Of a DNA stretch of 57,045 nt, positions 52,085 through 57,045 are shown one piece after another. Position 1 is the stretch's first letter. The number at the start of each line of letters is the position of its first letter. This DNA is from JABWBP01 sp964522165. GTDB lineage: Bacteria; Calditrichota; Calditrichia; RBG-13-44-9; J075. The position numbers and the translations under genes are program-made. The stretch spans positions 1 to 57,045 of the forward strand of contig CAZFVV010000022.1 of the NCBI GenBank assembly GCA_964522165.1, read 5' to 3'. The notes below the pieces were generated by a model. It did not search any database. It saw only the letters and a list, made by a program, of their open reading frames with translations, and was not told where the DNA came from.

Positions 52085-53476
52085 ATGAAATTTTTACCGG
52101 AGAACGATACCATTGTAGCGCTCTCTTCCCCGTTGGGAAAGGGCGCGATTGCGGTGGTGAGGGCCAGCGGCAGGCACTGCTTGACGATCGTTAATCCTTT
52201 GCTGAAAAAAAAGCTTGCACCTGCCGACGCCCGGCGGGCTTTATTTAATGAATTCTATAGTTCCTCCCCCGCCCGGATTATCGACCAGGTCGTTACTACC
52301 TACTTCAGGGAACCCGCCTCCTACACCGGCGAAGACCTGGTGGAAATCAGTTGCCATTGCAACCCGTTGATCATCAACCGCATTATTGAAGCACTCGTGC
52401 AGTCGGGAGCGCGCGTTGCCGAGCCAGGAGAATTCACCTTCCGGGCCTTTATGAATGGAAAGATGGACCTGTCCCAGGCGGAAGCGGTTGCGGAGATCAT
52501 CAACGCCCGCACCCGGCAAAGCCTGGCGCAATCCATTCGCCACCTGGAAGGGAAGTTTTCGGAACGGATTCACGAGATCAAAAATGATATTCTTGCCTAT
52601 CTTTCTCTGTTAGAGATCAACCTGGATTTTTCGGATGAAGGGATCGAGGTCTTACCCCTGGACCTTTTGCGGGAACGGATCGCGCAGACCATTCAGCGCG
52701 TGGAACTGCTACTGCACAGTTACGATTACGGGCGACTGCTCCAGGAAGGGATCAAGCTGGTGATCCTGGGAAAACCCAACGTGGGGAAATCCAGCTTGCT
52801 AAACGTGCTGGTGGAAAGAGAGCGGGCGATTGTCAGCGAGATTCCCGGCACCACCCGGGACTATATCGAAGCCAGCCTAGAGATAGACGGCCTGGCGGTG
52901 CAGGCGGTCGATACCGCGGGGATTCGCCAGACCGGGGACGCCGTGGAGGCGATTGGAGTAGAACGGGCCCTGGCGCTGCTGCCCTCCGCGGACCTCGCCC
53001 TGTGCCTGTTCGAGAGCCACCGCCCTCCCGGCCCGGATGATGAAGTATTGGTTGAGATCGTGCGCGAACACCGGGAAGAGGTTAAGTTTGTATTGGTGTT
53101 AAACAAAGCCGACTTAGGCGTTGACCCGGCAGCGGAAAAGGCGCTGGAACCATTGGCGCTCCCGCTGGTTCATATCTCTGCCCGCACTTGCCGGGGGGTC
53201 GAGGAGTTAAAAAAGGCCATCAAGAAGCAATTATTCGAAGAGGAAAGCCTGGAGTCGGAAGAGATCGTGGTTACCGGCGCCCGCCATAAAGCCGCCCTGG
53301 AGCGAACCCGGGAAGCTTTGTTGAATGCCCTGGGGGCGGTGGAGCAGCGATCCACGGAAGAGATCATCGCGGTGGACATCCGCCTGGCGCTGGATCGGCT
53401 GGGAGAAATTACCGGGGAGACGACTCCCGAAGACGTGTTAAACCACATATTTGCTAACTTTTGCATCGGCAAATAG
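52085..53476 (+). CDS. mnmE: tRNA uridine-5-carboxymethylaminomethyl synthesis GTPase MnmE
   Basis: A 463-residue MnmE. It has an N-terminal folate-binding domain, a central helical domain, and an inserted G domain: P-loop LGKPNVGKSSLLN (~225), switch PGTTRDYIE, DTAGIR and NKAD. The C-terminus FCIGK carries the catalytic Cys. With MnmG it makes the 5-carboxymethylaminomethyl modification of uridine 34 in tRNA. That U34 is also a MnmH substrate when thiolated. A parS-like site follows its stop codon at once. Confidence 0.97.
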   Translation: MKFLPENDTIVALSSPLGKGAIAVVRASGRHCLTIVNPLLKKKLAPADARRALFNEFYSSSPARIIDQVVTTYFREPASYTGEDLVEISCHCNPLIINRIIEALVQSGARVAEPGEFTFRAFMNGKMDLSQAEAVAEIINARTRQSLAQSIRHLEGKFSERIHEIKNDILAYLSLLEINLDFSDEGIEVLPLDLLRERIAQTIQRVELLLHSYDYGRLLQEGIKLVILGKPNVGKSSLLNVLVERERAIVSEIPGTTRDYIEASLEIDGLAVQAVDTAGIRQTGDAVEAIGVERALALLPSADLALCLFESHRPPGPDDEVLVEIVREHREEVKFVLVLNKADLGVDPAAEKALEPLALPLVHISARTCRGVEELKKAIKKQLFEEESLESEEIVVTGARHKAALERTREALLNALGAVEQRSTEEIIAVDIRLALDRLGEITGETTPEDVLNHIFANFCIGK

Positions 53477-53492
53477 CGTTTCACGTGAAACG
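53477..53492. promoter_or_regulatory. parS-like site 1
   Basis: CGTTTCACGTGAAACG, a perfect 16-bp palindrome with the parS core TTTCACGTGAAA (ParB-binding consensus TGTTTCACGTGAAACA). It begins directly after the mnmE stop codon. Confidence 0.85.
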
Positions 53493-53569
53493 AATCTTTT
53501 GGGGAGCGCCATATTTACCAGGTTGACAGGCTCCCCAAACCGGATAACACAAAACGAGGCGAAAGCCCT

Positions 53570-55465
53570 ATGGATAGATTTGACGTGGTGGTTGCCGGGG
53601 GCGGCCACGCCGGCATCGAAGCGGCGCTGGCCGCCGCACGGCTGGGCCTGAAAACCGCCCTGGTAACCTTGAAAATAGAGACGATTGGAAAGATGTCCTG
53701 CAACCCGGCCATTGGCGGGCTGGCCAAAGGGCACCTGGTGCGGGAGATCGACGCACTGGGCGGGGAAATGGCCAAAATTATCGACGCGACCGGCATCCAT
53801 TTCAAAATGCTGAATCTCTCCAAGGGGCCGGCGGTCTGGTCGCCCCGCGCCCAGGCGGATCGCGTCGCTTACATGAAGGAAGCCCAACGGCGCGTTCTGG
53901 GGCAGGAGAATCTGCAAGTGATTGCCGGCTCGGTAAGCGGCCTGTTGGTCAAAAACGGAAAAGTGGCCGGCGCGACCCTGCAAGAGGGGAGCATTCTGCC
54001 CTGCCGCGCGCTGGTGCTCACCTGCGGCACTTTCCTCAATGGCCGCATCCACATGGGATTGACCAACTTCGAGAGCGGCCGGGCAGGAGAGCAGGCAGTG
54101 AAAGGGCTGACCGAAGCTCTCACGGACCTGGGATTTATCTCCGGGCGATTGAAGACCGGCACGCCGCCGCGGGTGCACATCAACAGCATCGATCTTAGCA
54201 GGGTGGAGGAGCAGGTTCCGGACCATCCCCCGGTCCCCTTTTCCTTCGAAACCGAGAAAATCGAACGCCGGCAGCTCAGTTGCTATATCACACACACCAA
54301 CCAGGGCACTCACGACCTGCTCCGCACCGGCCTGGATCGCTCTCCCATGTTTACCGGGGTTATCAAAGCGGTGGGGCCGCGCTACTGCCCGTCCATCGAA
54401 GACAAGATCGTGCGCTTTGCCGACAAAGAGCGGCACCAGATATTCCTGGAGCCGGAAGGCTTCGACAACCCGGAAGTTTACGTAAACGGATTCTCCACCA
54501 GTCTCCCGGCGGACGTTCAGGAAAAGGCGATTCGCACCGTGCCGGGCCTGGAAAACGCCCATCTTATTCGACTGGGGTACGCGGTAGAATATGATTTCTT
54601 TCCTTCCTACCAGCTTCATCCCACCCTGGAAACCCGACTGGTGGAAAACCTATATTTTGCCGGGCAGATCAACGGCACCTCGGGGTACGAAGAGGCCGCC
54701 GCCCAGGGAATCATGGCGGGAATCAACGCCGCCCAAAAATTGCGGGAGCGCCCCCCGGTGATTCTGGACCGCTCCCAGGCGTATATCGGGGTTTTGATCG
54801 ACGACCTGATCAACAAAACCATCCTGGAGCCTTACCGGATGTTCACCTCCCGGGCGGAATTCCGGCTGCTGCTGCGGCACGACAACGCCGATTTGAGATT
54901 GATGGAAACCGGGCGCGAGATCGGCCTGGTGGGAGAGCGCGCTTACGAGAAGATGCTGCGCCGGAAAGAAGAAATCGAGGCGCTGGCGCGGAAAGTTCAC
55001 ACTACCTCGATCTCTCCCGAAGCCTTCAATCCCTATGCGGAAAACGCCGGAAGCGCCCCGATCGAAATTTCCACCCCCATGCTGCAACTGCTGCGCCGTC
55101 CCGAAATATCCCTGGGGGAATTGCTGGCCCTAATCCCGGCAGAATCGAACGGGGATTATTCCCCGGCGACGGCTGCAGAAGTGGAATTTGCCAGCAAATA
55201 CGAGGGATTTTTGAAGCGCCAACAGGATCTGGTGGACAAATTCAAGCGTATGGAAAACACGGCCATTCCGGAATGGATTGACTACGACGCCATCCCCTCT
55301 CTCTCGACAGAAAGCCGGGGCATGTTGAAAAAAGTGCGGCCGCGCTCGCTGGGGCAGGCAGCGCGTATTTCCGGAGTGCGGAATAGCGATCTCACCATCC
55401 TGATGGTTTATATCGAAAAGGGGCGTTACCGGCAGGCGACCGTTTCACGTGAAACGGTCGCCTGA
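53570..55465 (+). CDS. mnmG: tRNA uridine-5-carboxymethylaminomethyl synthesis enzyme MnmG
   Basis: A 631-residue FAD enzyme, MnmE's partner. The FAD-binding motif is GGGHAGIEAALAAARLG (~9-25). It also has CNPAIGGLAKG (~45), YCPSIEDKIVRF (~275) and EYDFFPSYQLHPTLE (~345). It uses FAD, NADH and methylene-THF with MnmE. The last eight codons before the stop overlap a parS-like site, reading VSRET. It probably forms an operon with mnmE, and the 93-bp gap holds parS-like site 1. Confidence 0.97.
   Translation: MDRFDVVVAGGGHAGIEAALAAARLGLKTALVTLKIETIGKMSCNPAIGGLAKGHLVREIDALGGEMAKIIDATGIHFKMLNLSKGPAVWSPRAQADRVAYMKEAQRRVLGQENLQVIAGSVSGLLVKNGKVAGATLQEGSILPCRALVLTCGTFLNGRIHMGLTNFESGRAGEQAVKGLTEALTDLGFISGRLKTGTPPRVHINSIDLSRVEEQVPDHPPVPFSFETEKIERRQLSCYITHTNQGTHDLLRTGLDRSPMFTGVIKAVGPRYCPSIEDKIVRFADKERHQIFLEPEGFDNPEVYVNGFSTSLPADVQEKAIRTVPGLENAHLIRLGYAVEYDFFPSYQLHPTLETRLVENLYFAGQINGTSGYEEAAAQGIMAGINAAQKLRERPPVILDRSQAYIGVLIDDLINKTILEPYRMFTSRAEFRLLLRHDNADLRLMETGREIGLVGERAYEKMLRRKEEIEALARKVHTTSISPEAFNPYAENAGSAPIEISTPMLQLLRRPEISLGELLALIPAESNGDYSPATAAEVEFASKYEGFLKRQQDLVDKFKRMENTAIPEWIDYDAIPSLSTESRGMLKKVRPRSLGQAARISGVRNSDLTILMVYIEKGRYRQATVSRETVA
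55441..55456. promoter_or_regulatory. parS-like site 2, inside mnmG
   Basis: CGTTTCACGTGAAACG, identical to site 1, within the last codons of mnmG. Confidence 0.85.
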
Positions 55466-55487
55466 GAAGGCGCGAAGGGGGCAGAAG

Positions 55488-55503
55488 CGTTTCACGTGAA
55501 ACA
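55488..55503. promoter_or_regulatory. parS-like site 3
   Basis: CGTTTCACGTGAAACA, 31 bases after site 2 and 22 bases after the mnmG stop. Confidence 0.85.
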
Positions 55504-55537
55504 GTTGCGCGAGTTAGCCTGTGTCGGATGCCGGAGA

Positions 55538-55567
55538 CCGGATGCTGGATGTGCTTTCGGCATCCGG
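55538..55567. terminator. Hairpin after mnmG
   Basis: CCGGATGC pairs with GCATCCGG around a 14-base loop. An alternative stem uses ATGCCGG (55528) with CCGGCAT (55564). There is no strong T-run. It may end both the mnmG and the convergent gene transcripts. Confidence 0.45.
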
Positions 55568-55614
55568 CATTATTTAAAGCGAGACGACCGGTTTGATCTC
55601 GCGCTTGAATCGGT

Positions 55615-57045
55615 TCAAAAAAGAACCTGCATTTGCATGCGTATCTCTTTCCGACGATTTCCCACTACCATATCCAAACCGCTTCCGAGGGTCTCCTCAT
55701 CCGGGTAATAGATTTCCCGGTACTTCAGGGCAAAGCGCCAGCGGCTGGAAAGGTGATACCGCAGCAGCAAAAACCACTTGAGACCCCGTCCGTTTAGCAG
55801 CACATTCCGAAAACTTCCCGGAAGATCCGTTTCGTATTCATAGATGCGATAATCGTACGCCGGTATATCGAACTGGCTCCAACGGGCCTGCAACAACAGG
55901 CTTCTTCCCGGGCGATAGCGAATATCCTGGTAGAATGACACGCCGTGACTCTTCTCGGCATTGAACGAAGGCGATACCCAGCTGATCTCTACCCGGTGGC
56001 TGATGCGCAGGTTTTGGGAAAAATCTGTCTCCACCTGGAAGCGCGCAATCCGGGTAACCTGCTCAAGGTTCGCAAATTTCCGGGAAGGAGTTGTGGCGGC
56101 GGCGCGGCGCACGCGCCCGGTGAATCTCGCACTAATCCAGGATCGGTTGATTTTTTGACGCACCTGAAATTGCTGCGCCCGCTTTAAAAAATTAAACTCG
56201 TCGATGGCGCGGGCCGGGCAAGAAGCGTGGAAATAGCCCGCAAGCTCGGTTGTTGAGGAAATCCGGGCGTACAGGGTCATAAAATATCCCAACCCATTGG
56301 CCGGCTGTTCGGAGATGCCGCCAAATCCCCGGCCATGCAAAGCCCAATACTCCGGATGATAATAATATGCCAATGCCCCGTAGCTGAGGCCGGGACGAGG
56401 GATGTGGATCAGCAGGGTCTGTTGAATGGCGGGGAATTTCCCATCTAATAAAACGGCTTCGCCGCCGAGCCGCAGAGATTCCTTCCCCATAAAATAAAAT
56501 CCGGACAAGTAAGTAAATTCATTCCGGAAGCTCCCGGCGGCGGAGATGACGGGCAGGGAAAAGCGGTTTTGTGCCGCCTGCACCCCCGCCTGGCCGCTTC
56601 CAAAATCCGCCGTCACTCCCCCACCCAGGAGGCGCTCCCGGATAAGATCGCGTTTATCTATTTCGGTGTGAGTGCGATGGTATCCGGAAGTGTAAAAAGA
56701 GCGCACGGTCAAAGAATCCGGAGAAAGCGTCGCATCTATGGCATGGTTCGAATAAAGCAGGTTCAGGGAGAGTCTTCCGGAAAAAGCCCAATGCCACATC
56801 GCTCCACGAAGAAAGGCGTTCTCGTCCGCCGCAAGATGGGGAGCCCAACGCAGGGGGCTGGCTGCAAGGGGCTGGGTGTTTCCCAACGCTGCCGGCGATC
56901 CGTAAGGACTGCTGAAAACCAGCCGCTGCCCGCTTTCCAGGTTGAAATCTCCTACCAGAATATGCGATTTTGCTTTTACCCAATGGTACGCAATATGAAA
57001 GGCCCCGTAATCAAACCAGTTTGATTCACCGGAATCCTTTTCCCA
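55615..57045 (-). CDS. Outer-membrane beta-barrel protein, N-terminus outside the window
   Basis: An open frame of at least 476 codons running off the right edge of the window; the start is not seen and a shorter frame starting inside would be wrong. Its sequence alternates aromatic and small residues as in barrels and ends QMQVLF, a terminal-aromatic insertion signal. The segment HILVGDFNLESGQRLVFSSP is typical of the C-terminal barrel of FCB proteins that start with helix-hairpin-helix (ComEA-like) domains. That N-terminal domain would lie outside. Function is unknown. Confidence 0.75.
   Translation of the reverse strand, partial: WEKDSGESNWFDYGAFHIAYHWVKAKSHILVGDFNLESGQRLVFSSPYGSPAALGNTQPLAASPLRWAPHLAADENAFLRGAMWHWAFSGRLSLNLLYSNHAIDATLSPDSLTVRSFYTSGYHRTHTEIDKRDLIRERLLGGGVTADFGSGQAGVQAAQNRFSLPVISAAGSFRNEFTYLSGFYFMGKESLRLGGEAVLLDGKFPAIQQTLLIHIPRPGLSYGALAYYYHPEYWALHGRGFGGISEQPANGLGYFMTLYARISSTTELAGYFHASCPARAIDEFNFLKRAQQFQVRQKINRSWISARFTGRVRRAAATTPSRKFANLEQVTRIARFQVETDFSQNLRISHRVEISWVSPSFNAEKSHGVSFYQDIRYRPGRSLLLQARWSQFDIPAYDYRIYEYETDLPGSFRNVLLNGRGLKWFLLLRYHLSSRWRFALKYREIYYPDEETLGSGLDMVVGNRRKEIRMQMQVLF

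Noticed and set aside
1..57045. tRNA, rRNA or known riboswitch genes
   Set aside because: I looked through the intergenic regions and found no tRNA-like cloverleaf, rRNA segment or recognisable riboswitch; a covariance-model search would be decisive.

Overview
The window is bacterial chromosome, probably from an uncultured FCB-superphylum lineage close to KSB1, Calditrichota or Zixibacteria. That placement is an inference. It rests on two secreted proteins with type IX secretion (Por) C-terminal sorting domains, PorV-like and other outer-membrane barrel proteins, secreted HEAT-repeat proteins, a moderately high GC content, and many inverted-repeat elements between genes. A 100-N scaffold gap points to a metagenome assembly. 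I found no rRNA, tRNA or dnaA.

Layout. 0-5 kb: two tandem paralogous Asp-box T9SS cargo proteins and a Yip1-like membrane protein. 5-13.3 kb: a SpoU-type RNA methyltransferase with a CPBP protease, a SatD-like protein, the RNA-binding protein Tex, two unknown proteins and a fatty acid desaturase. 13.3-18.7 kb: a same-strand block of ECF sigma factor, zinc-finger anti-sigma factor and three exported HEAT-repeat proteins, which looks like an envelope-sensing regulon. 19.3-28 kb: a 5'-nucleotidase, the tRNA 2-selenouridine synthase MnmH, an M23 peptidase, a K+/H+-exchange-related protein, a GAF/HD-GYP phosphodiesterase, a PTS EIIA protein and an outer-membrane protein.

28-42 kb is a complete type I-C CRISPR-Cas locus: WYL regulator, cas3, cas5c, cas8c, cas7c, cas4, cas1, cas2, a leader, and 36 repeats with 35 spacers. 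cas1 carries 100 Ns, but 55 bases are repeated on both sides of the gap, so the two contigs overlap and the gene is intact. Two spacers (first and ninth) are divergent copies of the same coding protospacer. The trailer end is interrupted by a HigB/HigA-like toxin-antitoxin island bounded by 12-bp inverted repeats, with a stray degenerate CRISPR repeat beyond it. An inverted-repeat element also separates cas1 from cas2.

42-57 kb: an unknown helical protein, an SRPBCC lipoprotein, an orphan OmpR-type regulator, an FAD/NADP oxidoreductase, and an operon of ParA, a PorV-like barrel and an EnvC-like factor. Next comes the replication-origin-type cluster rpmH-rnpA-(yidD relic)-yidC-mnmE-mnmG with three parS-like sites, one of them inside the mnmG reading frame. 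The window ends in a truncated outer-membrane barrel gene.

Small non-coding repeat families recur across the window: a 120-129 bp element in three copies, two of them flanked by direct TAGTA; elements built from inverted ACAGAG-type motifs; and palindromes ending in GAATAGCCCCGAT.
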